64,000 nt of DNA, taken from NCBI RefSeq assembly GCF_027158005.1, contig NZ_JAPVLQ010000002.1:496001-560000 (forward strand). Reading direction: 5' to 3'. This document shows positions 46,862 to 55,915 of the stretch, in pieces. Source of the DNA: Rhodococcus sp. H36-A4 (GTDB taxonomy: Bacteria; Actinomycetota; Actinomycetes; Mycobacteriales; Mycobacteriaceae). How positions within the stretch are numbered: the first letter of the stretch is position 1; each line of letters begins with the position of its first letter. Both the position numbers and the translations under genes were made by a program. The notes below the pieces were generated by a model that was not told where the DNA came from, did no database searches, and saw nothing but the letters and a program-made list of their open reading frames with translations.

Positions 46862-47650
46862 CTAGAGATTTCCGGGATCAGGGTCCTCTAGGTAGTCATG
46901 GATGACTCGGCCCATTGAATATGTGAATGTCACGTCGCCGTATAGGAGTGAGGTGACGTTCAACGGGGTGGTCGGAGCGAGCTTCGCCGCGGGATGCCCG
47001 TCGGGCATCGTAAACGTGATGTCGTCGACCGACGCGTCGAAGAGTTTGACGGTGAACGGGAGAGGAAGCTCGATAAGTTGACTCAGCGCTGCGTACCCGC
47101 CAGACGGTTCTGGGATCTGGCGGTGACTGTAGTAATTCAGATGCCCGCCAAGGTTGCCGACGGGCGTGTCGGTGACGCTTGCCGACACCGTGATGGCTGC
47201 GCTGTTGTCGATGCTCAGGGTGGAGGTGAGCTTGCTTCCCTCCAGTTCCGCGGTTCGTGTGCCAAGCATTGCCGGGATGCCGGAGGATTCTCGCGCGTAC
47301 GAGATGACTCGCTGGGAGCTGTTCCAGTAATACGCGAAGTATCGGCCCGGAATCGCCATGGCGCCGTCGGCTGCGAGACTGTCGTGCCCGTCGATTTCAA
47401 CCGTCAGGTACGTCAGGGAGAACCCCCCAAACCCGCTGCTCTGGTCGGCTTCGATGTCGTACATATTCATCTGAACTGTGTTGTTTTCGTGCGGAACCAG
47501 GCCCGGGGGAAGCATTTCCTGTAGCGCTTCGCGGTCGGCTTGATAGCCCACGATCACCATGCGTGCATCGCGGATGAGTTGGGGAGCTTCGGGTGCCCAC
47601 ACGGTGGGGGGCATGCCCCGATACGGAACCTTGGTCATGATGGATCTCAT
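46862..47650 (-). CDS. Acetoacetate decarboxylase-superfamily protein
   Basis: This 262-residue protein looks like an acetoacetate decarboxylase (ADC) superfamily member: YRGMPPTVWAPEAPQLIRDA near the N-terminus, LPPGLVPHENNTVQMNMYD, then FGGFSLTYLTVEI and the loop YFAYYWNSSQRVISYARES. In true ADC a Lys forms a Schiff base with the keto acid; no clear equivalent is seen here, so decarboxylation is not certain. ATG at 47650 overlaps the stop of the upstream hydrolase (ATGA); ATG at 47638 is possible. A second ADC-like protein is encoded on the other arm of the cluster. Confidence 0.72.
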   Translation of the reverse strand: MRSIMTKVPYRGMPPTVWAPEAPQLIRDARMVIVGYQADREALQEMLPPGLVPHENNTVQMNMYDIEADQSSGFGGFSLTYLTVEIDGHDSLAADGAMAIPGRYFAYYWNSSQRVISYARESSGIPAMLGTRTAELEGSKLTSTLSIDNSAAITVSASVTDTPVGNLGGHLNYYSHRQIPEPSGGYAALSQLIELPLPFTVKLFDASVDDITFTMPDGHPAAKLAPTTPLNVTSLLYGDVTFTYSMGRVIHDYLEDPDPGNL

Positions 47651-48393
47651 TCCTTGTCGGTGAATGCGTCTTCCCAGAGCCGCACGGTCTGGACCGGCGC
47701 CTCGACCATGGGGTAGTGGCCGGCGTGCTCAATGGCGACCATCGAAGCGTTGGGGAGCGAGTCGGCGGTTTCTTGCAGGTACTCCTTGCTGACGAATGGA
47801 TCGCTTTCCCCATAGGCCAATATGACTCGGCCGTGGTATCCGGGGAGTTCGCTGCCAAAACTCGCGTTGCTCCAGTTCGCCAAGTAGGCCTCCCACATTT
47901 CCCGGTCCAGAACCGTTTGCGAACGCGCCACCAGGTTTTGAAGCTGAGCGTCACTGAGGTGCGGAGCCAGTCCGCCCAACGTCGGGCCTGGATCGGAGTA
48001 CGCAGAGGCGAATCCCTCATACGTTGCCTTGTCGAACGGGGTGCCGAAAGGCGAGACGGGAGTGAGCGCGACCACTGAGCTCACACGATCCGAAGCCACA
48101 GTTGCGATTCGGAGGGCGGTCGCGCCGCCCATCGAGTGGCCAAGGATCGCGAACTTGTCCCAGCCAAGGTCGTCGGCCGCAGCTAGAGCCGCCGCCGCCA
48201 TGCCATCGATGCCGTCTGCAGGCGAGTCAGCGTCGGAACGGTTCGGGCCATAGCCAGGGAAGTCGACAAAAGCGTAAGTGAACCGGTCGAGATTCGTCTC
48301 CAATCGGGCCGCGGCCCACACAGCACTATCAAGCGCCCACCCGTGCAATACGAGCACCCGGATATCGCCAGAACCTTCCACGAATGGCGTCAT
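47647..48393 (-). CDS. Alpha/beta hydrolase
   Basis: This 248-residue alpha/beta hydrolase has an oxyanion VLHGWALDSAVW, nucleophile elbow AILGHSMGGATALRIA (Ser about 97), acid in AYGESDPFVS and His in EHAGHYPMVEAP. It resembles BioH-like and esterase-like enzymes that cut small carboxylic esters. It is first in the minus-strand arm, directly behind an 18-bp palindrome and 248 bp from the divergent TetR gene. A strong CTTCCTCC-complement ribosome site (GGAGGAAG) precedes the ATG. It may hydrolyse the ester made by the Baeyer-Villiger enzyme. Confidence 0.88.
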   Translation of the reverse strand: MTPFVEGSGDIRVLVLHGWALDSAVWAAARLETNLDRFTYAFVDFPGYGPNRSDADSPADGIDGMAAAALAAADDLGWDKFAILGHSMGGATALRIATVASDRVSSVVALTPVSPFGTPFDKATYEGFASAYSDPGPTLGGLAPHLSDAQLQNLVARSQTVLDREMWEAYLANWSNASFGSELPGYHGRVILAYGESDPFVSKEYLQETADSLPNASMVAIEHAGHYPMVEAPVQTVRLWEDAFTDKE

Positions 48394-48408
48394 ACTTCCT
48401 CCTAAGCG

Positions 48409-48426
48409 ACCGAGCGATCGCTCGGT
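48409..48426. promoter_or_regulatory. 18-bp perfect palindrome upstream of the hydrolase operon
   Basis: accgagcgatcgctcggt is an uninterrupted palindrome 16-33 bp before the hydrolase start. Its size and position fit a TetR-family operator for the minus-strand arm. Confidence 0.8.
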
Positions 48427-48605
48427 ACTACCGGCTGACTATATGAGCCAGTTCACATTCTGTCCACGATTCGACGAGACTCACGAGAAGTGTCCGCGAA
48501 GCGCTCTCTGTGCGCCACGTAAAAATGCCGACGTAGCGGTGAGTGTGGGCACCCGCCTCGGCGAGCAGGTGCGTGGCTGCGATCTCACCACACTTAAAAT
48601 CAGTC

Positions 48606-48634
48606 TGGACTGTTTCTTGATTTCAAGCTACAGT
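48606..48634 (+). promoter_or_regulatory. Predicted promoter of the TetR-BVMO operon
   Basis: TGGACT (48606-48611) and TACAGT (48629-48634) are separated by 17 bp, each matching four of six consensus bases. A start site about seven bases on would fall at the GTG at 48642, giving a leaderless transcript, which fits the absence of a ribosome site. A palindrome cttgatttcaag (48616-48627) fills the spacer and could be the operator. Confidence 0.5.
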
Positions 48635-48641
48635 CGCTCAT

Positions 48642-49223
48642 GTGACCCAGAGCACTCAGCCGCAAGAGCGGCGCACGCAGGCACAACGCACTGCCGGTAC
48701 ACAGACGAAATTGCTCGACGCGGCAATCGACTGCCTGGTCGAAAAGGGTTTCGCAAAGACCAGCACACAAGAGATAGCCCGTCGCGCAGGCGTGTCCCGC
48801 GGAGCGCAATTGCACCACTTCCCGACCAAAGAATCGCTGTTCATCGCCGCCGTCGAACATCTGGTGGACAAGCGGCTGGCCGAAATTCTCGCGGCGAATA
48901 CCGATGGCACCCGGGGCGTCGAACTTCTCAGCGAAGCGTTCTCCGGACCGCTGTTCTACGCCGCCCTCGAACTGTGGGTGGCTGCGCGAACCGACCCGAT
49001 ATTGCACGAGGCAATGGTCCCGCTGGAACGCAAGGTCGCCGACGCCATTGCCGGCGGGGCCACCGCAATCATGGGTAAGACGATGTCGCCCGAATCCATC
49101 GAACTGAGCGTAGAACTCGCTCGCGGACTGGCGGTGTCGTCGATATTTCGTACTTCCGACGCCGACGCCCAGTTGCGGGCCCGACTTCTCCCGGTATGGG
49201 AGGCAAAGGTGATCCAGTCATGA
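48642..49223 (+). CDS. TetR-family transcriptional regulator
   Basis: This 193-residue repressor has a TetR helix-turn-helix (LLDAAIDCLVEKGFAKTSTQ, EIARRAGVSRGAQLHHFPTK) with the usual HHFPTKESLF ending, then a variable helical ligand domain (LSVELARGLAVSSIFRTS). The start is GTG at 48642, probably leaderless. Its stop overlaps the next gene (ATGA), so it heads the plus-strand operon with the monooxygenase, GMC oxidase and ADC-like genes. Two palindromes in the divergent region are its probable binding sites. The inducer should be a substrate or intermediate of the pathway. Confidence 0.9.
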   Translation: MTQSTQPQERRTQAQRTAGTQTKLLDAAIDCLVEKGFAKTSTQEIARRAGVSRGAQLHHFPTKESLFIAAVEHLVDKRLAEILAANTDGTRGVELLSEAFSGPLFYAALELWVAARTDPILHEAMVPLERKVADAIAGGATAIMGKTMSPESIELSVELARGLAVSSIFRTSDADAQLRARLLPVWEAKVIQS

Positions 49224-50758
49224 CGAAAGCCGAATCGGTCCTCGCCGAGGAATCCACTCCTCTTGAAAAATCTGCGTTGCCGAAATCGGTGCACGTACTT
49301 GTTGTGGGAGCCGGGTTCGCCGGTATCGCCGCGGTCTCCCGCATCCTGCAGGACGACCCCGACGCCGACGTTCTCGTCATCGAACGAGCACACGACATCG
49401 GCGGAACTTGGCGTGACAATACCTATCCGGGATGCGCCTGCGACGTCCCGACCTCGCTGTACTCCTTTTCCTTCGCACCGAGCCCCGAGTGGTCGCACAC
49501 CTTCGCGCGTCAACCTGAGATCTACCGCTACCTGCGCGGCGTCGTCGACAAGTCGGGTCTGGGTCGCAGGATCATCACCGACTGTTCGCTCGATGCGGCA
49601 CGATGGGATGCGGCGCAGAACATCTGGATCGTAGAGACGAGCAAGGGCATCGTGCACGCCGACGTCCTCGTTGCCGCCACCGGTGCATTATCGACCCCGA
49701 AGTTTCCTGACGTACCCGGTCTGGAGAAGTTCACTGGCACGGTATTCCACTCGGCGACGTGGGATCACGGGCAGGATCTGACTGGTCGCCGCGTAGCGGT
49801 CATCGGTACCGGCGCGTCCGCTGTCCAGTTCGTTCCCGAGATCGTCGACCGCGTCGAACGGCTGACGGTATTTCAGCGAACGCCCGCGTGGGTAGTTCCC
49901 AGGCTGGACCGCACCCTCGGTAAAGCCGAACGCATGCTGTATCGGAAGTTCCCGGCTGTCCAAAAGGCAGTACGTGGAACGATATACAGTTACCGCGAGC
50001 TCTACGTCACCGCGCTGGCGCACAACCCCTGGGTGCTACCGGCGGTGTCGGTGGTGGCCAAGGCTCATCTGCGCAGGCAGGTGAAGAACCCTCTGACCCG
50101 AGCTGCGCTGACTCCGGACTTCACGATCGGCTGCAAGAGAATGCTTCTCTCCAACGATTGGCTCTCCACTCTCGATCGGCCCGACGTCGACCTCGTGACC
50201 AGCGGCCTGACCGAAATCACCGCCGATTCCGTGCTCGACGCGTCGGGAAATCATTACCCGGTGGACACGATCATCTTCGCCACGGGGTTCACCCCGACGG
50301 AGCCTCCGGTATCGCACGCTCTGACAGGCCTCGACGGGCGCACCCTCGCCGAGCATTGGGACGGCAGCCCCAACGCATTCCGCGGCACCACGGTGCATGG
50401 GTTCCCCAACCTGTTCCTCATGTACGGGCCCAATACGAACCTCGGTCACAGTTCGATCGTGTACATGCTCGAGTCGCAGGCGAACTACCTCGCCTCCGCA
50501 CTCGAACAGATGCGTGAGGGCGGGATCGCCAGCGTCGAGGTCACCGAAGCAGTTCAGCGGCAATATAATTCGTGGATTCACGACTCGTTGGCAGGAACGG
50601 TGTGGAATTCGGGTGGATGCTCGAGTTGGTATCTGGATGCGGAAGGCCGCAATCCGGTGATGTGGCCGACCTACACCTTCACCTTCCGAAACTCGACTCG
50701 GACCTTCGACACTGCGGACTATGTGAGTACGGCAGCACGGAAAGGTGTTCGGGTATGA
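49220..50758 (+). CDS. Flavin-containing monooxygenase, Baeyer-Villiger type
   Basis: This 512-residue FAD/NADPH enzyme inserts oxygen next to a ketone to make an ester or lactone. The FAD Rossmann motif is VVGAGFAGIAAV (about 29-40), and the NADPH motif VIGTGASAVQFV is near 198. The Baeyer-Villiger signature FxGxxxHxxxW is present as FTGTVFHSATWDH (from 171). IIFATGFTPTEPP is the typical later segment. ATG at 49220 overlaps the TetR stop, and the stop overlaps the GMC gene start (ATGA). Context with an alcohol oxidase and esterases supports a BVMO role. Confidence 0.92.
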   Translation: MTKAESVLAEESTPLEKSALPKSVHVLVVGAGFAGIAAVSRILQDDPDADVLVIERAHDIGGTWRDNTYPGCACDVPTSLYSFSFAPSPEWSHTFARQPEIYRYLRGVVDKSGLGRRIITDCSLDAARWDAAQNIWIVETSKGIVHADVLVAATGALSTPKFPDVPGLEKFTGTVFHSATWDHGQDLTGRRVAVIGTGASAVQFVPEIVDRVERLTVFQRTPAWVVPRLDRTLGKAERMLYRKFPAVQKAVRGTIYSYRELYVTALAHNPWVLPAVSVVAKAHLRRQVKNPLTRAALTPDFTIGCKRMLLSNDWLSTLDRPDVDLVTSGLTEITADSVLDASGNHYPVDTIIFATGFTPTEPPVSHALTGLDGRTLAEHWDGSPNAFRGTTVHGFPNLFLMYGPNTNLGHSSIVYMLESQANYLASALEQMREGGIASVEVTEAVQRQYNSWIHDSLAGTVWNSGGCSSWYLDAEGRNPVMWPTYTFTFRNSTRTFDTADYVSTAARKGVRV

Positions 50759-52473
50759 GTGATTTCGACGTCCTCGTCATCGGATCAGGGTTCGGCGGTA
50801 GCGTGGCGGCCTTGCGCGCAGTGGAGAAGGGATACCGCGTCGGAGTACTCGAATCCGGCCGACGCTTCACCGACGACGAACTACCGAAGACCAGTTGGCG
50901 GCTTCGAAAGTACTTGTGGGCGCCCGCTATAGGTTGCTACGGCGTGCAAAGAATCCATTTACTTCCCGATGTCCTCGTGATGGCGGGCGCAGGTGTGGGC
51001 GGCGGCTCACTCAACTATGCCAACACTCTGTACCAACCCCCGCGCCGATTCTTCGAGGATCCGCAATGGGGGCACATCACCGACTGGCATCGGGAACTCG
51101 CGCCGTACTACGACCAGGCCAAACGGATGTTGGGCGTGGAGACGAACCCGACCATCACTCCCTCCGACAAAGTCATGAAGGAAGTGGCCGAGGACATGGG
51201 AGTCGGTGACACCTTCACCAGCACGCCGGTCGGTGTCTTCTTCGGAGCGCCAGGGCAGGAGTCGGAGGATCCGTTCTTCGGTGGCGTCGGGCCAACGCGC
51301 ACCGGATGTACCGAGTGCGGATCGTGCATGACGGGTTGCCGGGTCGGGGCCAAGAACACTCTTGTCAAGAACTACCTGTACCTAGCAGAAAAAGCTGGTG
51401 CACAGGTACTTCCGCTGACGACGGTCACGGCCGTGCGGCCCGCGGCAGGCGGCGGATACGAGGTTTCCACACGCAGGACCGGTGGCAAGCTTCGCCGAAC
51501 CGTCACCGTGCTGACGGCCGACCAAGTGGTCTTCGCAGCCGGTACCTACGGGACCCAAAAGCTGATGTTGGCGATGAAGGACACTGCTGGACTGCCGAAT
51601 CTGTCGAACAGGATCGGCTCACTGGTGCGGACCAATTCCGAGGCCGTGCTTGCCGCGACCGCACGTGGCCGCGAGGTCGACTACACCGAAGGCGTCGCGA
51701 TCACCTCCTCGTTCCATCCCGATGACCACACGCATATCGAACCTGTTCGATATGGCAAGGGCAGCAACGCGATCGGGCTGTTGCAGACCGTGCTCAGCGA
51801 CGGCGGAGGTAGAACGCCTCGTATTCTGAAAACGCTCGGCGTGGCGCTACGCCATCCGGGAGCGGCGTTCCGCAGCCTTTCGGTCCGCCACTGGTCGGAG
51901 CGGACGGTGATCGCGCTGGTGATGCAGACCGACGACAACTCGCTCGAGCTGGGATCGGCGAAGGGTTTCTTCGGCAGACGGCTCACGAGCAGGCCCGGCG
52001 CCGGCGATCCGCCACCGCAGTGGATCCCGCAGGGGCACGAGGCAATCAGGCTGCTTGCAGACAAGATCGGCGGCGACCCGGGCGGGTCGATGGCCGAGAT
52101 CGTCAACATCCCGATGACTGCCCACTTTCTCGGCGGATGCGCTATCGGAGACTCGGCCGACACGGGCGTCGTCGACGCCTATCACCGTGTCTACGGACAC
52201 GTTGGTCTCCACGTCGTGGACGGGTCGGCCGTCAGCGCGAACCTCGGTGTCAACCCGTCGCTCACCATTACTGCCCAGGCCGAACGAGCTATGGCGTTGT
52301 GGCCGAACAAAGGCGAGCCGGACCGACGTCCAGAACTGGGAAGCGGATACCGCGAGGTCCTCCCGACGTCACCGAGAAACCCGGTTGTACCTGCCGCTGC
52401 TCCTGGCGCACTGCGATTGCCGTTGACCGTCGTTTCGGTCGAAGCTCTCGGAGGTACGACATGTGGAGCGTGA
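50755..52473 (+). CDS. GMC-family oxidoreductase, ChoD-like
   Basis: This 572-residue FAD enzyme of the glucose-methanol-choline family oxidises an alcohol to a ketone or aldehyde. It starts with the dinucleotide fold DVLVIGSGFGGSVAALRAVE, has AGAGVGGGSLNYANTL and a cysteine-rich CTECGSCMTGCRVGAKNT segment, and the active-site HFLGGCAIG and GVNPSLTITAQAERA. Length and pattern match M. tuberculosis ChoD (putative cholesterol oxidase) and relatives. ATG overlaps the BVMO stop; the end overlaps the next gene by 13 bp. It likely makes the ketone used by the BVMO. Steroid specificity is not shown. Confidence 0.9.
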   Translation: MSDFDVLVIGSGFGGSVAALRAVEKGYRVGVLESGRRFTDDELPKTSWRLRKYLWAPAIGCYGVQRIHLLPDVLVMAGAGVGGGSLNYANTLYQPPRRFFEDPQWGHITDWHRELAPYYDQAKRMLGVETNPTITPSDKVMKEVAEDMGVGDTFTSTPVGVFFGAPGQESEDPFFGGVGPTRTGCTECGSCMTGCRVGAKNTLVKNYLYLAEKAGAQVLPLTTVTAVRPAAGGGYEVSTRRTGGKLRRTVTVLTADQVVFAAGTYGTQKLMLAMKDTAGLPNLSNRIGSLVRTNSEAVLAATARGREVDYTEGVAITSSFHPDDHTHIEPVRYGKGSNAIGLLQTVLSDGGGRTPRILKTLGVALRHPGAAFRSLSVRHWSERTVIALVMQTDDNSLELGSAKGFFGRRLTSRPGAGDPPPQWIPQGHEAIRLLADKIGGDPGGSMAEIVNIPMTAHFLGGCAIGDSADTGVVDAYHRVYGHVGLHVVDGSAVSANLGVNPSLTITAQAERAMALWPNKGEPDRRPELGSGYREVLPTSPRNPVVPAAAPGALRLPLTVVSVEALGGTTCGA

Positions 52474-53147
52474 CCGAATCCCAATCGGCGAGAACCGAGT
52501 GGCCGGAAAGTCCGCCGCCGCCGTGGCCCGCCGAAGTGAAAGCCACCATCTGGTGGCATCGGGCTCGGCCCGCCGGGCGTGCGCTACTGAGTAGTCGGAC
52601 GATTCCGATCACGGTGGTGATGGCCATCGACTACCTGAACTCACCGGTCGGGCCGTACCGCGAGGTTCTCGCCAGTCCGGTGTTGCGGCGCCCGGGCCGT
52701 GGAATGGGTCCGATGCCACGAATATCGGTTCCGTTCATCGCCGTGGACTCCGAGACGTCGGTGCACGGTGGCCGTACCCATTGGCATCTACCCAAAGTTC
52801 TCGCGGACTTCGGCGGCGACGTACTTGCCGACGCTTCGGTATCGGGTGCAGGGGTGTCAGGTGAAGGGTCGTCGGGAGACGGTTGGTCTGTGCGCACATC
52901 GGCGAAAGGTATCGGTCCGAGCTTCCCCATCAAGGGCGCGCTCGGGTTCGCACAGCCGTCGGAGGAGGGTTCGCTTCTGGCGACTGCGCGGTTGACGGGT
53001 AAGGCTCGGCTGGCGCGGGTCCAGGTCGATGCGTCGGGTCCGAGTTTGGGCGAGTGGGTTTCCCCCGGCACCCATTTTGGGTTGCAGATCGTCTCCGGCC
53101 GTATGGAGACCGGGCCGTCGTCCCTGCTCAGCGGTGTTCAGGTGTAG
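52461..53147 (+). CDS. Acetoacetate decarboxylase-superfamily protein (second)
   Basis: This 228-residue protein resembles ADC-superfamily proteins: IPITVVMAIDYLNSPVGPYR is the family core that holds the substrate, followed by ISVPFIAVDSETSVHGGRTH and WHLPKVLADFGGDV. An N-terminal PPPPWPAEVKATIWWHRA precedes it. A catalytic Lys equivalent is not obvious. ATG at 52461 has GGAGGTACG upstream. It overlaps the end of the GMC oxidase gene and is last in the four-gene operon. It differs clearly from the ADC-like protein at 46862. The role is unknown; it may bind or transform a keto acid or lactone product. Confidence 0.7.
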   Translation: MWSVTESQSARTEWPESPPPPWPAEVKATIWWHRARPAGRALLSSRTIPITVVMAIDYLNSPVGPYREVLASPVLRRPGRGMGPMPRISVPFIAVDSETSVHGGRTHWHLPKVLADFGGDVLADASVSGAGVSGEGSSGDGWSVRTSAKGIGPSFPIKGALGFAQPSEEGSLLATARLTGKARLARVQVDASGPSLGEWVSPGTHFGLQIVSGRMETGPSSLLSGVQV

Positions 53148-53154
53148 TTAGCCT

Positions 53155-53190
53155 CCCTTTTCTTGACTAATTCCAGAAAAGGGGCATACT
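53155..53190 (+). promoter_or_regulatory. Promoter and inverted-repeat operator of fur-katA
   Basis: -35 TTGACT (53163-53168) and -10 CATACT (53185-53190), 16 bp apart, point to a start at the ATG 53198, hence a leaderless mRNA. Arms CCCTTTTCT (53155-53163) and AGAAAAGGG (53175-53183) form a perfect 9-bp inverted repeat over the -35, a good Fur-type operator for autoregulation. Confidence 0.7.
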
Positions 53191-53197
53191 CGAATGC

Positions 53198-53755
53198 ATG
53201 CCACTGAACGACGCAACTCTCGAACCCACCGCGCAATTGCGCTCGGTGGGTCTGCGAGTCACGGCGCCACGAGTGGCGGTTCTGAATGCGGTTGCAGCCC
53301 AACCGCATTCGGATGCAGATGAGGTAGCAGCAGTGGTGCGATCCCGCATCGGCTCGGTGTCCACGCAGGCGGTGTACGACGTTCTTCGTGCCTGCGTGGG
53401 TGCCGGACTTCTCCGGCGGATCGAACCCGCAGGTTCGTCTGCGCTGTACGAAAGCAGAACCGGCGACAATCACCATCACCTGGTCTGCCGCGTATGCACA
53501 ACAGTGGTCGACGTCGATTGCGTCGTCGGTCGACCGCCATGCCTCGAGCCGTCGGAGTCTCATGGATTCGTCGTCGAGGAAGCCGAAATCGTGTTCTGGG
53601 GGCTCTGCTCCGACTGCGCATCGACACACGATTCGCATGTGGTTTCGAACACGCAACCTTCGGCTGCATCCGCTCGAAACGCCATCCCAACGCAGGCGGC
53701 GTCGAACCAAGCCTTCCGAGTCAGCCCCTCGGCAGGCGACCACCCATCAACTTAG
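53198..53755 (+). CDS. furA: Fur-family regulator, FurA-like
   Basis: This 185-residue metalloregulator senses peroxide or iron and represses its own operon. The winged helix is VGLRVTAPRVAVLNAVAAQP and SVSTQAVYDVLRACVGAGLL. The metal-site HHHLVCRVC (Cys97, Cys100) and the C-terminal CSDC (Cys137, Cys140) are the two zinc CxxC pairs. From memory it matches M. tuberculosis FurA closely (LCSDC end, YESRTGDNHHH). A 40-residue low-complexity tail extends it. The catalase gene follows after 12 bp. In mycobacteria FurA controls katG; here the partner is a monofunctional catalase. Confidence 0.92.
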   Translation: MPLNDATLEPTAQLRSVGLRVTAPRVAVLNAVAAQPHSDADEVAAVVRSRIGSVSTQAVYDVLRACVGAGLLRRIEPAGSSALYESRTGDNHHHLVCRVCTTVVDVDCVVGRPPCLEPSESHGFVVEEAEIVFWGLCSDCASTHDSHVVSNTQPSAASARNAIPTQAASNQAFRVSPSAGDHPST

Positions 53756-53767
53756 GAGGCTGCGCAT

Positions 53768-55282
53768 ATGACCAAGCCGACCACCAGTAACGCTGGAATT
53801 CCGGTAGCCAGCGACGAGCATTCGCTCACTGCAGGCACGCAGGGTCCGATCCTGCTACATGACCATTACCTCATCGAGAAGATGGCGCAGTTCAACCGCG
53901 AACGTGTCCCGGAGCGTGTCGTCCACGCCAAGGGAGCAGGTGCATTCGGTGAACTCGAAATCACCGGTGACATAAGCAAATTCACGAAGGCCAAGGTTCT
54001 CCAGCCCGGCGCCAAGACCGAAATGTTGGCACGCTTCTCCACGGTGGCGGGCGAGCAGGGTAGCCCTGACACCTGGCGCGATCCGCGGGGATTCTCGCTC
54101 AAGTTCTATACCGAGGAAGGCAACTGGGACCTCGTGGGCAACAACACCCCGGTCTTCTTCATGAGGGACCCGATGAAGTTCCAGGACTTCATTCGGAGCC
54201 AGAAGCGCATGCCGGACTCCGGATTGCGCGACAACAATATGCAGTGGGATTTCTGGACACTCTCTCCCGAGACCGCGCATCAGGTTACGTGGCTCATGGG
54301 AGACCGCGGTATCCCGAAGTCTTTCCGCCACATGGACGGATTCGGTTCGCACACCTATCAGCTGATCAACGAGGCCGGTGAGCGCAACTGGGTGAAGTTC
54401 CACTTCAAGACCGACCAGGGCATCGAATTCTTGACGCAGGCCAAGGCTGACGAACTTGCCGGAACCTCGCCCGATCATCACCGTCAGGATCTGTTCGGCT
54501 CCATCAAGAAGGGTGACTTCCCCAGCTGGACGCTCAAGGTGCAGATCATGCCGTACAACGAGGCAGAAGACTACAAGTTCAACCCGTTCGACCTCACCAA
54601 GATCTGGTCGCAGAAGGATTACCCGCTGATCGAGGTCGGCAAGATGACTCTCGATCGCAACCCGGAGAACTTCCACGCTCAGATCGAGCAGAGCTCCTTC
54701 GAGCCGTCGAACATCGTTCCCGGCATCGGGTTCAGCCCGGACAAGATGCTGCTCGGCCGGGTCTTCTCCTACGCCGATGCACACCGCTACCGGATCGGCG
54801 CCAACTACGCGCAGCTGCCCGTCAATGCACCGAAGGTTCCGGTCAATTCGTACTCCAAGGACGGGTCGATGCGGTACTCGTTCAATTCCGCCGACACACC
54901 TGTGTACGCACCGAACTCGTACGGCGGACCGAAGGCAGACACGAATACGTACGGCGACGACGGATCGTGGGACTTCGAGCCACGGTTCGTGCGCACCGGT
55001 TATATCGAGCATCCCGAGGACGGTGACTTCGTTCAGCCAGGGACGCTGTACCGCGAGGTCATGGATGATGCGGCGCGGGAGCGCTTGGTAGGAAACATCG
55101 TCGGACATGCGCTCAACGGCGTGACCGAGGAAGTCCTGGTTCGAGTCTTCCAGTACTGGTCGAACGTGGACCCAGAACTCGGCAAGAAGGTCGAAGAAGG
55201 CGTCCGTGCAGGTCAGTCCGACACCGAGCCGACGACGAGCCAGTCACCGACCGCTCCTGGCGACGAGGCCGCAAAGGTCTAG
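53768..55282 (+). CDS. katA: Monofunctional haem catalase
   Basis: This 504-residue clade-3-size catalase splits hydrogen peroxide. The catalytic His53 is in [16 protein letters not shown] and the distal Asn in [10 protein letters not shown]. The proximal haem Tyr lies in [17 protein letters not shown]. The NADPH-binding and C-terminal helices are intact. Strong ribosome site TAGGAGG before ATG. It forms an operon with fur and is followed by dps, so this is a peroxide-defence locus. Length is that of small-subunit catalases. Confidence 0.97.
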   Translation: MTKPTTSNAGIPVASDEHSLTAGTQGPILLHDHYLIEKMAQFNRERVPERVVHAKGAGAFGELEITGDISKFTKAKVLQPGAKTEMLARFSTVAGEQGSPDTWRDPRGFSLKFYTEEGNWDLVGNNTPVFFMRDPMKFQDFIRSQKRMPDSGLRDNNMQWDFWTLSPETAHQVTWLMGDRGIPKSFRHMDGFGSHTYQLINEAGERNWVKFHFKTDQGIEFLTQAKADELAGTSPDHHRQDLFGSIKKGDFPSWTLKVQIMPYNEAEDYKFNPFDLTKIWSQKDYPLIEVGKMTLDRNPENFHAQIEQSSFEPSNIVPGIGFSPDKMLLGRVFSYADAHRYRIGANYAQLPVNAPKVPVNSYSKDGSMRYSFNSADTPVYAPNSYGGPKADTNTYGDDGSWDFEPRFVRTGYIEHPEDGDFVQPGTLYREVMDDAARERLVGNIVGHALNGVTEEVLVRVFQYWSNVDPELGKKVEEGVRAGQSDTEPTTSQSPTAPGDEAAKV

Positions 55283-55352
55283 TCACCCGACTGAACGTTC
55301 GAGCGTCCCAACGGTCGTTCTTTCCCGCCGAATCTCATAAAGGAGGCACATC

Positions 55353-55826
55353 ATGAGCAACCCCATTACCAGTTCACTCGACGCCGGACAGCAGAAGATC
55401 GCAGGCGACGCGCTACAGGGCACCGTCGTGGACCTGATCGACTTGTCCTTGATCGCCAAGCAGGCCCACTGGAACGTCATCGGAAAGAACTTCCGTTCGG
55501 TCCACCTCGCTCTGGACGAACTCGTGGCCGCAGCGCGCGAGTTCACCGATTCGTCGGCCGAGCGCGCCACCGCGATCGGGGTCAGCCCGGACGGCCGCTC
55601 TGCCACGGTTTCGGCGACGGCGGGGACCAAAGGAATCGGTGACGGCTGGACCAAGGACGAGCAGGTCATCGCCGCAGTGGTGGATAACCTCACCGCTGTG
55701 ATCGATCGCCTGCGCGGTCGCATCGCCGACACCGAGGCGGCCGACCCGGTCACCCAGGATCTGCTGATCGCGATCACCGCACGACTCGAGCAGCTCCACT
55801 GGATGTGGCAGGCACAGGTCGGCTAA
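55353..55826 (+). CDS. dps: Dps-family ferritin-like DNA-protection protein
   Basis: This 157-residue protein should assemble into a 12-mer that oxidises and stores iron with peroxide and protects DNA. The inter-subunit ferroxidase residues are conserved: His39, His51, Asp66 and Glu70. The spacing matches the Listeria and E. coli Dps pattern. The start follows AAAGGAGGC. Its 70-bp gap to katA and a terminator after it suggest a separate or read-through transcript of the peroxide-defence locus. No DNA-binding lysine tail is present at the N-terminus. Confidence 0.93.
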   Translation: MSNPITSSLDAGQQKIAGDALQGTVVDLIDLSLIAKQAHWNVIGKNFRSVHLALDELVAAAREFTDSSAERATAIGVSPDGRSATVSATAGTKGIGDGWTKDEQVIAAVVDNLTAVIDRLRGRIADTEAADPVTQDLLIAITARLEQLHWMWQAQVG

Positions 55827-55844
55827 ACGCCCCAACGCTACGAA

Positions 55845-55875
55845 AGAGGGCCCCTCGCATGCCGAGGGGCCCTCT
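55845..55875 (+). terminator. Strong hairpin after dps
   Basis: Perfect 13-bp arms (agagggcccctcg at 55845-55857 and its complement at 55863-55875) with a 5-base loop, followed by TTCC. Confidence 0.85.
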
Positions 55876-55915
55876 TCCGTGTTTCGTGGCCGTAGGCGTC
55901 GGGTACGACGGTGGC

